Part shown: piece after piece, positions 17,403 to 26,707 of the stretch
Layout: each line of letters starts with the position of its first letter
Position numbering within the stretch: position 1 is the first letter of the stretch
DNA from: Mycolicibacterium frederiksbergense
Lineage (GTDB): Bacteria; Actinomycetota; Actinomycetes; Mycobacteriales; Mycobacteriaceae
Direction: 5' to 3'
Assembly: GCF_029893345.1 (NCBI RefSeq)
Contig: NZ_JARXVE010000001.1
Location: forward strand, 186,001-250,000
DNA: 64,000 nt
Position numbers and translations under genes: made by a program
Notes under the pieces: model-generated
Seen by the model: only the letters and a program-made list of their open reading frames with translations
What the model was told of the DNA's origin: nothing
The model's database searches: none

Positions 17403-18704
17403 ATGACAGCAATCGCCGGCATTGCCCAGCGCGACAACGGCGCGCCGCCACCATCGGTGCCCCTTGCCGACATCGACCTGGGATCACTGGATTTCTGGGC
17501 GTGGGACGACGATGCGCGTGATGGCGCCTTCGCCACCCTGCGTCGCGACGCCCCGATCTCATTTTTCGATGTGGCCGAGGTCACGGGCTTCCCCGGAGGC
17601 GCCGGACACTGGGCGATGACCCGCTACGAGGATGTGCACTTCGTCAGCCGGCATCCAGAATTGTTCAGCTCCAGCCCAACCAGCACGTCACTCAACGACG
17701 TCCCCGCCGAGATCGCGGAGTTCTTCGGGTCGATGATCACCCTCGACGATCCCCGCCACACTCGACTGCGGTGCATCGTCAACCGGGCTTTCACGCCTAA
17801 GGTGATCGCGCGGATTGAGCAGAGTGTGCGCGATCGGGCCCGTCGGTTGGTGTCTGCCATGGTGGATGCACATCCGGAGGGGACCGCGGACTTCGTCGAC
17901 GAGGTGGCTTCGCCGCTGCCGCTGCAGATCATCTGCGACATGATGGGCGTCCCGGAAGAAGATCAGGCGAAGCTCTTCGGCTGGACCTCCGTCATCATGG
18001 GTATCGGGGACGACGAGGCTTCGACCGAGGACTACGGCGCCTATCTGCAGGTAGCCACCGAGTTGGCTGGATACGGCATCGCATTGGCCGAGCGGCGCCG
18101 CGAAAATCCCGGCGATGACCTGACGACAAGCTTGATAGAAGCCGAAGTCAACGGAGAACGGTTGTCGTCCAACGAGATTGCGTCGTTCTTCATTCTGTTG
18201 ACGGCTGCGGGCAACGATACGACCCGCAACGCGATCAGCCACGGCATGGTGGCGTTGAGCCGCTATCCCGATGAACGTGCCACGTGGTGGGGTGACTTCG
18301 ACCGGGTATCGCCGACCGCCGTGGAGGAGATCGTGCGGTGGGCGTCGCCGATCATCTTCATGCGGCGCACCCTCACCCAGGATCTGGAGCGTAGCGGCGT
18401 GCAGATGAGGGCGGGTGACAAGGTCTCGATGTGGTACAACTCGGCCAACCGCGATGAGCAGATCTTCGCCGATCCGTGGCAGTTCGACGTTCTGCGAAAC
18501 CCCAACCCCCAGATCGGCTTCGGCGGCGGCGGAGTGCACTTCTGTCTCGGCGCCAATCTGGCCCGGCGGGAAATTCGGGTGGCTTTCGACGAACTGCGCA
18601 GGCAGGTGCCCGACATCGTGGCCACCGCTGAACCCGCCATCCTGCGTTCGGCTTTCGTGCACGGCGTCAAACATCTTCCCGTCGCTTGGGCGGCCCCCGC
18701 TTAG
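17403..18704 (+). CDS. Cytochrome P450
   Basis: 433 residues from ATG at 17403, with GGGAGGG five bases upstream. The I-helix has LTAAGNDTTRNAISHG (oxygen-activating AGNDTT), the K-helix has ExxR as EEIVR, and the heme loop is FGGGGVHFCLGANLARRE with the Cys thiolate ligand. The general resemblance is to the mycobacterial CYP124/125/142-like group, which hydroxylate lipids and sterols, but I cannot assign a family number. No ferredoxin gene is adjacent. A short-chain dehydrogenase follows after about 145 bp and may oxidise its product; that link is inference. Confidence 0.95.
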   Translation: MTAIAGIAQRDNGAPPPSVPLADIDLGSLDFWAWDDDARDGAFATLRRDAPISFFDVAEVTGFPGGAGHWAMTRYEDVHFVSRHPELFSSSPTSTSLNDVPAEIAEFFGSMITLDDPRHTRLRCIVNRAFTPKVIARIEQSVRDRARRLVSAMVDAHPEGTADFVDEVASPLPLQIICDMMGVPEEDQAKLFGWTSVIMGIGDDEASTEDYGAYLQVATELAGYGIALAERRRENPGDDLTTSLIEAEVNGERLSSNEIASFFILLTAAGNDTTRNAISHGMVALSRYPDERATWWGDFDRVSPTAVEEIVRWASPIIFMRRTLTQDLERSGVQMRAGDKVSMWYNSANRDEQIFADPWQFDVLRNPNPQIGFGGGGVHFCLGANLARREIRVAFDELRRQVPDIVATAEPAILRSAFVHGVKHLPVAWAAPA

Positions 18705-18848
18705 GGCGGTTCAGCAAGCTGCGCAGCCACAATCCGGCCGATAAGCCGCTGCCGAAATGGGCCGGCGCCTGGATGGCCGAATATGACGGTGGTACCGATA
18801 TGACGTCCTTCACCCCCGCGGGCGAACCCGCACCGTAGGTTGTTACCT

Positions 18849-19649
18849 GTGAATCAACCGATCGCTGTCGTCACCGGGGCGAGCCGCGGCGCGGGCCGTG
18901 GGATCGCCGCGGCCCTGCTTGCCTGCGGCTGGCGCGTGTATGTCACCGGCCGCACGGTGACCGAGCCGGGGGAGGGCGCCATCGCGGTCCGGCTCGACCA
19001 TTCCGACGACGCCGCCGTGGCTGCCCTGTTCGAGCGGGTCGCTGAACAGGAAGGCCGGCTCGATCTGCTGGTCAACAATGCCGCTGCCGTCCACGATGAC
19101 CTGGTGAATCCGAAACCGTTCTGGGAGAAGCCAATCGAGTTGGCCGATGTGCTCGACGTCGGATTGCGCTCGGCGTATGTGGCGTCGTGGTACGCCGCGC
19201 CGCTGCTGCTGGCCGCCCAGCGCGGCCTGATCGCTTTCACCTCGTCGCCGGGGTCGGTCTGCTACATGCACGGCCCGGCGTACGGCGCGCAGAAGGCCGG
19301 CGTGGACAAACTCGCCGCGGATATGGCCGTCGACTTCCGCGACACCGGGGTGTCGACCGTGTCGATCTGGATGGGCATTCTGCTGACCGAAAAACTGCGG
19401 GCCGCCTTCACCGGGCACCCCGAAGCGCTCGCCGAGACCGCCAAACACGCCGAAACCCCGGAGTTCACCGGGCATCTCATCAACGCGCTGTATCGCGATC
19501 CGGAACTGGCGCAGCTGTCCGGACACACGGTGATCGGGGCGGAACTGGCCACCCGATACGGACTCACCGACGAAGGTGGACGGGTCCCGCCCTCACACCG
19601 TGACATGCTGGGCGCGCCGCGGATACCAAGCTCGGTAGTGGTGCGCTGA
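18849..19649 (+). CDS. Short-chain dehydrogenase/reductase
   Basis: 266 residues. The Rossmann motif is VVTGASRGAGRG, NNAA follows at the expected spacing, and the active site is carried by SSPGS and YGAQKAG (YxxxK: Y-G-A-Q-K). Cofactor preference is uncertain; Arg after the glycine motif and GRT at the end of beta2 suggest NADP(H). Substrate unknown. A TTG at 18840 and the GTG at 18849 are both possible; GTG gives the usual SDR N-terminus. It lies downstream of the P450 on the same strand. Confidence 0.9.
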   Translation: MNQPIAVVTGASRGAGRGIAAALLACGWRVYVTGRTVTEPGEGAIAVRLDHSDDAAVAALFERVAEQEGRLDLLVNNAAAVHDDLVNPKPFWEKPIELADVLDVGLRSAYVASWYAAPLLLAAQRGLIAFTSSPGSVCYMHGPAYGAQKAGVDKLAADMAVDFRDTGVSTVSIWMGILLTEKLRAAFTGHPEALAETAKHAETPEFTGHLINALYRDPELAQLSGHTVIGAELATRYGLTDEGGRVPPSHRDMLGAPRIPSSVVVR

Positions 19650-19670
19650 CCATTTAGCCAGGAAAGATTG

Positions 19671-20771
19671 ATGCACAGTCGAACTCGCACCAAGCGAGGT
19701 TTGATCACCCGCAGTGCGGTCGGCCCCACCGCCGCCGAAGCATTCGTGCTGATCGCCATCGCCACCATCCTGTTCACCCGTACCTATCTGCGCCTGACCG
19801 GCTACCCGCAGATCGGCGGCGGCAACCTGCACATCGCCCATGCGCTGTGGGGCGGGGCGTTGATGATGCTGGCGCTGGTCACCGGCTGGATGGTGCTGGG
19901 CTTCGGCGCCCGGGTGGTGTGTGTGGTGCTCGGCGGTGTCGGATTCGGACTGTTCCTCGACGAGGTCGGCAAGTTCGTCACCAAGGACAACGACTACTTC
20001 TACGGACCCGCCGCCGAGATCATGTACATCCTGGTCGTCCTGATTCTGATCGGCGCCCGGGTGGTGCGCGGCTTCCGTCCGCTCAACGCCCGGGAATGCC
20101 TGTCCTCGGCGGCCTCGATCGCCGCCGACGGCGTGGCCCGCGGGCTGGCCGACCATCGTCGCGACCTGGGCCTGGCGCTGCTGCAACATGCCTGCGATCA
20201 AGGCTCCGACCCCGCCGAGACCGAACACATCCGGGCGTTGCTGCTCGGTGCCGGGCGCGCCCCGGACCGGTTGTACCGACTGCAGCGCTGGCTGCCCCGG
20301 TTGATTCCCGACTTCTTCCGCAGCCCGCGCTGGGTTCCGGTGGTCGGCTGGCTGCTGGTGGCAGGGGCGGTGGCCGGGGTGGTGTTCGGTGCGCTGGGCG
20401 TCGCGCTGGGCGGTTACCTCTACGACGGGGACAACGTGACCCTGGAGTTCGCCGGCGCCAACCTGGCGTCGGTGATCCTCTTGGTCAGCGCGGCACTCAC
20501 CGCAGCCATGGCTGTGCCCGCGATGATCGCGCGGCGGCGCACCGACAGTGTCTGGCCGCTGCGCTGGCTGCGCAACGCCGCGCTGACCTTCACCTTCCTC
20601 AATGCCCTGGTGGACTTCGCCACCGAGGGTTTCGGCGCGTTGGTGAATTTGTCCATCGGCTTGTTCACCCTGGCGGTGCTGTCCTATCAACTCGATCGCG
20701 CCGTGGTGGCGCGATCGACTGCCCCGCTCGCAGACGAGCCCGCGGAATCGACTGTGACTGCGGCGCGCTGA
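19671..20771 (+). CDS. Polytopic membrane protein of unknown function
   Basis: 366 residues from ATG at 19671, with AGGA upstream. About eight predicted membrane helices fall in two groups: four in the first 130 residues and four after residue 225, separated by a soluble loop rich in Arg and Leu (about 135-220). LDEVGKFVTKDNDYFYGPAAE in the first group and NALVDFATEGFGAL near the end are probably conserved features. No transporter or enzyme signature is recognised. It starts 21 bp after the SDR gene. Confidence 0.8.
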   Translation: MHSRTRTKRGLITRSAVGPTAAEAFVLIAIATILFTRTYLRLTGYPQIGGGNLHIAHALWGGALMMLALVTGWMVLGFGARVVCVVLGGVGFGLFLDEVGKFVTKDNDYFYGPAAEIMYILVVLILIGARVVRGFRPLNARECLSSAASIAADGVARGLADHRRDLGLALLQHACDQGSDPAETEHIRALLLGAGRAPDRLYRLQRWLPRLIPDFFRSPRWVPVVGWLLVAGAVAGVVFGALGVALGGYLYDGDNVTLEFAGANLASVILLVSAALTAAMAVPAMIARRRTDSVWPLRWLRNAALTFTFLNALVDFATEGFGALVNLSIGLFTLAVLSYQLDRAVVARSTAPLADEPAESTVTAAR

Positions 20772-20801
20772 GGCTGCCACCGCGGCGGCAGCCGGGAGGA
20801 T

Positions 20802-21311
20802 TCAAAGGCCGGTGAGGTACCGCCGGGTCACCATCTTCTGCACCGGTCGCGCCACCGGCCCGCCCAACCGGCTCCACCAGGTGCCCGGCCGGGAGAACGC
20901 GGACACCTCGGCGTACACCGCTTCGGTGGCCGGGTCGTAGCGCACCGCGAACAACTCCTCGCCCGATTCCGGGTGGCCGGTCAAGGTGCCGTAGGCGAAA
21001 CCCCGGCGGTCGGGTTCGTCGAGCACATAGACCACCCGGCACGGGGCCTGGATGGGTCCGATCCGGACCAGCAGTTCGGTGCCCACCGCGGCGGCCTCGG
21101 TGGTGGCCTGCACCCGCAGCCCCGCGCCGCGCTGCATGCCCCACCGCAATACCGACTCACCGGCTCGCTCGAAGCGGTCGCGGCCGGTACCGATCACCGC
21201 CGAGGCCCGGACATGGTGATAGCCGTCGGGCAGCGTGCCGGCGGTGGCACCCACCTCGGGGTAGGTCAGCGACCGTCGCGCCAGGTCGTCCAGTTTCACG
21301 TCCACCACCAT
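20802..21311 (-). CDS. DUF1990 family protein
   Basis: 169 residues from ATG at 21311, with GGAAA just upstream. Recognisable points: SLTYPEVGAT near the N-terminus, GYHHVRASAVIGTG, then WGMQRGAG, PCRVVYVLDEPDRRGFAYGTL and HPESGEELFAVRY, the usual order in DUF1990 proteins, a small SRPBCC-like actinobacterial family of unknown role. It is divergent from the hotdog thioesterase, with about 40 bp between the starts, so the two may share control. An upstream open extension to 21806 lies across the divergent gene and is rejected. Confidence 0.85.
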   Translation of the reverse strand: MVVDVKLDDLARRSLTYPEVGATAGTLPDGYHHVRASAVIGTGRDRFERAGESVLRWGMQRGAGLRVQATTEAAAVGTELLVRIGPIQAPCRVVYVLDEPDRRGFAYGTLTGHPESGEELFAVRYDPATEAVYAEVSAFSRPGTWWSRLGGPVARPVQKMVTRRYLTGL

Positions 21312-21353
21312 GGCATTTCCGGCGTCGATCGGGACAGGCAATACGGTGGCCGT

Positions 21354-21974
21354 GTGGCCACAGAAAGCAATCACCCCGGCGGTGGGTTCAACCCACCCGA
21401 ACCCACCGATCGCGGCGGGCCCGATTACGGCAGGTTCATCGAGGCGGTGCGCACCCTGCAGGACCACGCCCGAAGCGCCGACGCCCCCGACGGCGTGATC
21501 ACCGAGGCTGCCGGGCTGATCGAGAAGGTGTCGGCGCTGCTGGCGCCCTACGAAGCCGACGAGTGGAATTCGCCGTCCGGCCGGCGCATGGATCTGCCCA
21601 ACCGCGGCAACGTCAACAACGTGCCGGTGCACCTGGAACGCACCGGCGAGAACCGGATTGCCGGGACCGCCCATTTCCGGCGTTTCCACCTCGGTCGCAA
21701 CGGCGCGGTGCACGGCGGTTCGCTGGCGCTGCTGTTCGACTCGCTGCTCGGTTACACCGCGGCCCAACTGACCGGCAGCCTGTATCAGCGGACCGCGTAC
21801 CTGCACGTCAACTACCGCAAAATCGCCCCGATCGACAAAGAGCTACAGGTAGAGGCTGGTATTGACCGCATTGAGGGCCGCAAGATCTTCGTCGCGGGAC
21901 GGTTGCTCGACGGCAGCGATGTGCTCACCGAGGCCGACGCGCTGTTTGTACGACTCAAGCCCGGGCAGCCGTGA
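21354..21974 (+). CDS. Hotdog-fold PaaI-type acyl-CoA thioesterase
   Basis: 206 residues from GTG at 21354. The C-terminal hotdog domain has NGAVHGGSLALLFDSLLGY, where HGG and the following Asp correspond to the PaaI/4HBT active site, then TAYLHVNYRKIAPIDKELQVEAG for the second strand region. The first ~80 residues are an extra helical N-terminus. It would hydrolyse acyl-CoA thioesters in the cytosol; substrate unknown. The stop overlaps the next start by 4 bp (GTGA), so the two are translationally coupled. Confidence 0.88.
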   Translation: MATESNHPGGGFNPPEPTDRGGPDYGRFIEAVRTLQDHARSADAPDGVITEAAGLIEKVSALLAPYEADEWNSPSGRRMDLPNRGNVNNVPVHLERTGENRIAGTAHFRRFHLGRNGAVHGGSLALLFDSLLGYTAAQLTGSLYQRTAYLHVNYRKIAPIDKELQVEAGIDRIEGRKIFVAGRLLDGSDVLTEADALFVRLKPGQP

Positions 21975-22396
21975 ACGTCCCGATCGCGGAGGTCAAACGC
22001 CGCTGGGCGCGCTGGCGGGACCGGTTGCGGGTGCGCCCGGCCGCCGACTTCGCCTATCGGATCGGAGTGGGGGTCGTCGGCACATTGGTGCTGTTGGTCG
22101 GCATCGTGGCCATCCCGTACCCCGGCCCCGGCTGGGCCATCGTGTTCCTCGGGTTGGCCATCCTGTCCAGCGAGTTTGACGTCGCCAAACGGGCACTGCG
22201 CCTGGTCCGGGCTCGCTATGACGCGGTGATGGCCTGGTTTGACCGCCAGCACATTGCGGTCAAGGGGCTCAGCGCGGCGTTCACCGGCGTGTTCGTGGTG
22301 GCCACGCTGTGGCTGTTCGGAATGGTCGGCTGGACCGCGGACTTGGTCGGGCTGGAGCATGCGTGGCTGCAGAGCCCCGTCGGGCTGGGAGCCTGA
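21971..22396 (+). CDS. TIGR02611-type membrane protein
   Basis: 141 residues starting at GTG, overlapping the thioesterase stop. A basic N-terminus is followed by two closely spaced membrane segments separated by PYPGPGWAIVFLG, the signature of the actinobacterial TIGR02611 family, then an amphipathic helix and a last hydrophobic helix. Function unknown. In Mtb a protein of this kind also precedes thrS, which supports the synteny. Confidence 0.85.
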   Translation: MNVPIAEVKRRWARWRDRLRVRPAADFAYRIGVGVVGTLVLLVGIVAIPYPGPGWAIVFLGLAILSSEFDVAKRALRLVRARYDAVMAWFDRQHIAVKGLSAAFTGVFVVATLWLFGMVGWTADLVGLEHAWLQSPVGLGA

Positions 22397-22486
22397 TGCC
22401 CGGGGGTCCTGAGCAGCAACACCGATAGCCCACACAGATAGCATGGTCGCGATCGCATTCGCCCCCGCATGGTAGGAGACTCCCGG

Positions 22487-24538
22487 ATGAGCGCCGCCCC
22501 CAGTCCAGCCCCCGCAGCCCCGATCCGGGTCGCTGCCGGGACTACCGCCGGTGCGGCGGTGCGTGAGGCGGGTCTGCCCAGTCGCGGGGCCCCCGACTCG
22601 ATCGTGGTGGTGCGCGACGGTGACGGGCGCCTGCGCGATCTTTCGTGGACCCCGGACACCGACGTCGAGGTGACCCCGGTGGCCGCCGACACCGAGGACG
22701 GCCGCAGCGTGATCCGGCACTCGTGCGCGCACGTGCTGGCCCAGGCCGTGCAGGAGCTGTTCCCACAGGCCAAGCTCGGTATCGGCCCGCCGATCACCGA
22801 CGGTTTCTACTACGACTTCGATGTCACCGAGCCGTTCACGCCCGAGGACCTGGACAAGCTCGAGAAGCGGATGCAGAAGATCGTCAAGGACGGGCAGTTG
22901 TTCTCCCGCCGGGTCTACGAATCCAAGGATCAGGCCCGCGAGGAGCTGGCCAACGAGCCCTACAAGCTCGAGCTGGTCGACGACAAGTCCGGTGACCCCG
23001 ACGTGATGGAGGTCGGCGGCGACGAGCTGACCGCATACGACAACCTCAACGCCCGCACCAAGGAGCGGGTGTGGGGTGACCTGTGCCGCGGCCCGCACAT
23101 CCCGACCACCAAGTACATTCCGGCGTTCAAGCTGACCCGCAGTTCGGCTGCCTACTGGCGGGGCAACCAGAACAACGCCAGTCTGCAGCGCATCTACGGC
23201 ACCGCCTGGGAGTCGCAGGAGGCCCTGGACCATCACCTCGAGCTGATCGAGGAGGCGCTGCGCCGCGACCACCGCAAGTTGGGTGTGGAGCTCGACCTGT
23301 TCAGCTTCCCCGACGAATTGGGTTCGGGCCTACCGGTTTTCCACCCCAAGGGCGGGGTGGTGCGCCGCGAGCTGGAGGACTACTCGCGGCGTAAGCACCT
23401 GGAGGCGGGCTACGAGTTCGTCAACACCCCGCACATCACCAAGGAACAGCTCTACATCACCTCGGGCCACCTGGAGTGGTACGCCGAAGGCATGTACCCG
23501 CCCATGCACATCGACGCGGAGTACAACGAGGACGGCACGGTGCGCAAGCCCGGCCAGGATTACTACCTCAAGCCGATGAACTGCCCGATGCATCACCTGA
23601 TCTTCCGGTCACGTGGGCGCTCGTATCGCGAATTGCCTTTGCGGCTCTTCGAATTCGGCTCGGTGTACCGGTACGAGAAGTCCGGTGTGGTGCACGGCCT
23701 GACCCGGGTGCGCGGCATGACCCAGGACGACGCGCACATCTACACCACGCGTGAGCAGATGCGCGAGGAGCTGACCTCGCTGCTGCGGTTCGTCCTCGAC
23801 CTGCTCTCGGATTACGGCCTCGACGAGTACTACCTGGAGCTGTCCACCAAGGACCCGGAGAAGTACGTCGGGTCCGACGAGCTGTGGGATGAGGCCACCG
23901 AGACGCTGCGCGAGGTCGCCGAGGCCTCAGGTCTGGACCTGGTGCCGGATCCCGGCGGCGCGGCCTTCTATGGGCCGAAGATCTCGGTGCAGGTCAAGGA
24001 CGCGCTGGGGCGCAGCTGGCAGATGTCGACGATCCAGCTGGACTTCAACATGCCCGACCGTTTCGAGCTGGAGTACACCGCGGCCGACGGCAGCCGGCAG
24101 CGGCCCGTGCTGATCCACCGCGCCCTGTTCGGGTCGATCGAGCGGTTCTTCGGGGTGCTCACCGAGCATTACGCGGGTGCCTTCCCGGCCTGGCTGGCGC
24201 CGGTGCAGGTGGTCGGGATTCCGGTCGCCGACGCACACCTGGACTATCTGTATGACGTTGCCGCTCAACTGAAGTCACGCGGGGTCCGGGTTGAGGTGGA
24301 TTCCAGCGACGACCGGATGGCGAAGAAGATCGTCAACCACACCAATCAGAAGGTGCCGTTCATGCTGCTCGCCGGGGACAAAGACCTCGAGGCGGGCGCG
24401 GTCAGCTTCCGGTTCGGCGACCGCACCCAGATCAACGGCGTGCCACGGGATCAGGCCGTCGAGGCGATCGTGAACTGGATCGCCGAGCGCAACAATGCGG
24501 TGCCGACGGCGGATCTGGTAACGGTGGCGCCGCAATGA
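22487..24538 (+). CDS. thrS: Threonyl-tRNA synthetase
   Basis: 683 residues. Charges tRNA-Thr and edits mis-acylated Ser-tRNA. Domains: TGS-like N-terminus (about 1-70), editing domain with [13 protein letters not shown] and later [11 protein letters not shown], class II core with motif 2 [23 protein letters not shown], zinc ligands in MNCPMHH, motif 3 [11 protein letters not shown], and the C-terminal anticodon-binding domain. ATG at 22487 was chosen because GGAG lies eight bases upstream; an upstream ATG at 22469 has no clear site. It is the first gene of the conserved block leading into PIM synthesis. Confidence 0.97.
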   Translation: MSAAPSPAPAAPIRVAAGTTAGAAVREAGLPSRGAPDSIVVVRDGDGRLRDLSWTPDTDVEVTPVAADTEDGRSVIRHSCAHVLAQAVQELFPQAKLGIGPPITDGFYYDFDVTEPFTPEDLDKLEKRMQKIVKDGQLFSRRVYESKDQAREELANEPYKLELVDDKSGDPDVMEVGGDELTAYDNLNARTKERVWGDLCRGPHIPTTKYIPAFKLTRSSAAYWRGNQNNASLQRIYGTAWESQEALDHHLELIEEALRRDHRKLGVELDLFSFPDELGSGLPVFHPKGGVVRRELEDYSRRKHLEAGYEFVNTPHITKEQLYITSGHLEWYAEGMYPPMHIDAEYNEDGTVRKPGQDYYLKPMNCPMHHLIFRSRGRSYRELPLRLFEFGSVYRYEKSGVVHGLTRVRGMTQDDAHIYTTREQMREELTSLLRFVLDLLSDYGLDEYYLELSTKDPEKYVGSDELWDEATETLREVAEASGLDLVPDPGGAAFYGPKISVQVKDALGRSWQMSTIQLDFNMPDRFELEYTAADGSRQRPVLIHRALFGSIERFFGVLTEHYAGAFPAWLAPVQVVGIPVADAHLDYLYDVAAQLKSRGVRVEVDSSDDRMAKKIVNHTNQKVPFMLLAGDKDLEAGAVSFRFGDRTQINGVPRDQAVEAIVNWIAERNNAVPTADLVTVAPQ

Positions 24539-24569
24539 GCGCTTGCGCGAAGAGCCGAGTGGGGGAGCA

Positions 24570-25133
24570 GTGACGGGGGACGAGCGGTCGATCATCGACC
24601 ACGGGGTGGGCGAGCCGGATCACCTGCAGCGGCTGTGGACACCGCACCGGATGAGCTACATCGCCGGGGAGGTGAAGAAAGACAACGCGGCCGGCTCGGC
24701 CGGCTCGTCGCAGCCGTTCACCGACATCCCGGAGATGTCCGACGAGGACGGGCTGATGGTGGCCCGCGGTGAGCTGGTGTATGCCGTGCTCAACCTGTAC
24801 CCGTACAACCCCGGCCATCTGATGGTGGTGCCCTACCGGCGGGTCTCGGAGCTGGAGGACCTCACTGAAGCCGAGAGCGCCGAGCTGATGGCGTTCACGC
24901 AGAAGGCGATTCGCGTCATCAAGGCCGTCTCCAGCCCGCACGGCTTCAACGTCGGCCTGAATCTCGGTACCTCGGCCGGCGGATCGCTGGCCGAACACCT
25001 GCACATGCACGTGGTGCCGCGCTGGGGTGGTGACGTGAACTTCATCACCATCATCGGTGGCGCCAAGGTGATTCCGCAGTTGCTGAGTGAGACCCGGGAA
25101 CTGTTGGCCACCGAATGGGCCCGCCAGCCGTGA
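24570..25133 (+). CDS. HIT-domain AP4A phosphorylase/hydrolase (Rv2613c type)
   Basis: 187 residues from GTG at 24570, after GGGGGAG. The HIT active site is HLHMHVVPR (H-x-H-x-H-x-x), preceded by NLYPYNPGHLMVVPYRR. The sequence closely follows Mtb Rv2613c, a phosphorylase of diadenosine tetraphosphate. The stop overlaps pgsA (GTGA), so it belongs to the PIM operon, possibly as a housekeeping partner of thrS, whose side reaction makes AP4A. The gap after thrS carries one copy of a short repeat also present upstream of rel. Confidence 0.92.
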   Translation: MTGDERSIIDHGVGEPDHLQRLWTPHRMSYIAGEVKKDNAAGSAGSSQPFTDIPEMSDEDGLMVARGELVYAVLNLYPYNPGHLMVVPYRRVSELEDLTEAESAELMAFTQKAIRVIKAVSSPHGFNVGLNLGTSAGGSLAEHLHMHVVPRWGGDVNFITIIGGAKVIPQLLSETRELLATEWARQP

Positions 25134-25798
25134 GCAATTTCTACCTGATGACCCGGGCCGCCTACGTCAAGCTGTCGCGGCCAGTGGCCAAGGCGGCGCT
25201 GCGAGCCGGGTTGACGCCAGACATCGTCACCATCGTGGGCACCGCGGCGTCGGTCACCGCAGCTCTGACCCTGTTCCCGATCGGGCAGTTGCTCGCCGGC
25301 GCGCTGGTGGTCTCGTTCTTTGTGCTGGCCGACATGCTCGACGGGGCGATGGCCCGGGAACGCGGTGGCGGCACCCGGTTCGGCGCGGTACTGGATGCGA
25401 CGTGTGACCGGATCGGCGACGGGGCGATCTTCGCCGGCCTGCTGTGGTGGGCGGCGTTCGGCCTGGACAGTCCGTCGCTGGTGGTCGCCACGGTGATCTG
25501 CCTGATCACCTCGCAGGTGATCTCCTACATCAAGGCCCGCGCCGAGGCCAGCGGTCTGCGCGGTGACGGCGGCATCATCGAACGCCCGGAGCGTCTGGTG
25601 ATCGTGCTGGCTGGTGCGGCGCTGTCCGATCTGCCGTTCTTCCCGATGCCATGGTTGCTGTCGGTGGCCATGTGGGTGCTGGCGGTGGCCAGCGTGGTCA
25701 CCCTGGCGCAACGGCTGCACACCGTGCGCACCTCGGCGGGCGCCATGGATCTGCTGGAGCCCGATCGCGGCGACCAACCGGAGCCGGGTGCCTCATGA
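25130..25798 (+). CDS. pgsA: Phosphatidylinositol phosphate synthase
   Basis: 222 residues, CDP-alcohol phosphatidyltransferase. The metal site D-x2-D-G-x2-A-R-x8-G-x3-D-x3-D is complete: Asp68, Asp71, Asp89 and Asp93 in DMLDGAMARE and FGAVLDATCDR. About six membrane helices. In mycobacteria this protein transfers a phosphatidyl group from CDP-diacylglycerol to inositol 3-phosphate, the first step toward PI, PIMs and lipoarabinomannan. Starts at GTG overlapping the HIT stop; its own stop overlaps patA (ATGA). Confidence 0.95.
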   Translation: MSNFYLMTRAAYVKLSRPVAKAALRAGLTPDIVTIVGTAASVTAALTLFPIGQLLAGALVVSFFVLADMLDGAMARERGGGTRFGAVLDATCDRIGDGAIFAGLLWWAAFGLDSPSLVVATVICLITSQVISYIKARAEASGLRGDGGIIERPERLVIVLAGAALSDLPFFPMPWLLSVAMWVLAVASVVTLAQRLHTVRTSAGAMDLLEPDRGDQPEPGAS

Positions 25799-26703
25799 GC
25801 ATCCCGCTGTCCGCCCAGGTGACGGATCTGGGCTATGCGGCCGGCTGGCAGCTGGTCCGGACCATGCCGGATGTGCTGGCCCGCAATCTGTTCGACGCCG
25901 CAGCCCGCTACGCCGCGCGGGGAGGCGGCCCGCAGCAACTGCGCAAGAATCTGGCCCGGGTGATCGGGGTGGCGCCGGAACAGGTGCCCGACGAGTTGAT
26001 GCATGCTTCACTGGCTTCCTACGCCCGATACTGGCGGGAGGCATTCCGGTTGCCGTCTATGGATCTGCCTGCTGTGGCCAAGCGCCTCGATGAGGTGTTC
26101 GTCGGCGCGGACAACGCGCGGGCGGCCCATGAGGCCGGCCGGGGCGGCGTGCTGGCGCTGCCGCACAGCGGTAACTGGGATATGGCCGGGGTATGGCTGG
26201 CCCAGCAGTACGGCACCTTCGCCACCGTCGCCGAACGGCTCAAACCGGAATCGCTCTACCGGCGCTTCATCGACTACCGGGAAAGCCTGGGATTCGAGGT
26301 CTTTCCGTTGTCGGGCGGTGAGCGTCCGCCGTTCGAAGTGCTGGCCGAACGGCTGCGGGACAACAAGTTCGTATGCCTGATGGCCGACCGTGACCTCACC
26401 CGTCAGGGCGTCGAGGTGGACTTTTTCGGCGAACTCACCCGGATGCCCGCCGGACCGGCGAAGCTGGCTATAGACACCGGAGCACCGCTGCATCCGGCGC
26501 ATGTGCACTACGACGGGGACGATTGTGTGGTCGAGATTTTCGATGCGCTCGACACCTCCTCGGGCGACGTCGCTGCCATCACCCAGCAGCTGGCGGACCG
26601 GTTCGCCAAGAACATCGCTGCCCATCCCGCCGACTGGCACATGCTGCAACCGCAGTGGCTGGCCGACCTGTCCGACGAACGCCGCGCCCGGTTAGGCACC
26701 TGA
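25795..26703 (+). CDS. patA: Phosphatidylinositol mannoside acyltransferase
   Basis: 302 residues, lysophospholipid acyltransferase-like. The catalytic HSGNWD (His124, Asp129) follows VLALP, and ADRDLTRQGVEVDFFG carries the second active-site region. PatA transfers palmitate to the mannose of PIM1/PIM2 at the cytosolic face of the plasma membrane. Position between pgsA and pimA, with a 4-bp overlap on one side and a 4-bp gap on the other, matches Rv2611c. An N-terminal amphipathic helix likely anchors it to the membrane. Confidence 0.95.
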   Translation: MSIPLSAQVTDLGYAAGWQLVRTMPDVLARNLFDAAARYAARGGGPQQLRKNLARVIGVAPEQVPDELMHASLASYARYWREAFRLPSMDLPAVAKRLDEVFVGADNARAAHEAGRGGVLALPHSGNWDMAGVWLAQQYGTFATVAERLKPESLYRRFIDYRESLGFEVFPLSGGERPPFEVLAERLRDNKFVCLMADRDLTRQGVEVDFFGELTRMPAGPAKLAIDTGAPLHPAHVHYDGDDCVVEIFDALDTSSGDVAAITQQLADRFAKNIAAHPADWHMLQPQWLADLSDERRARLGT

Positions 26704-26707
26704 GACG

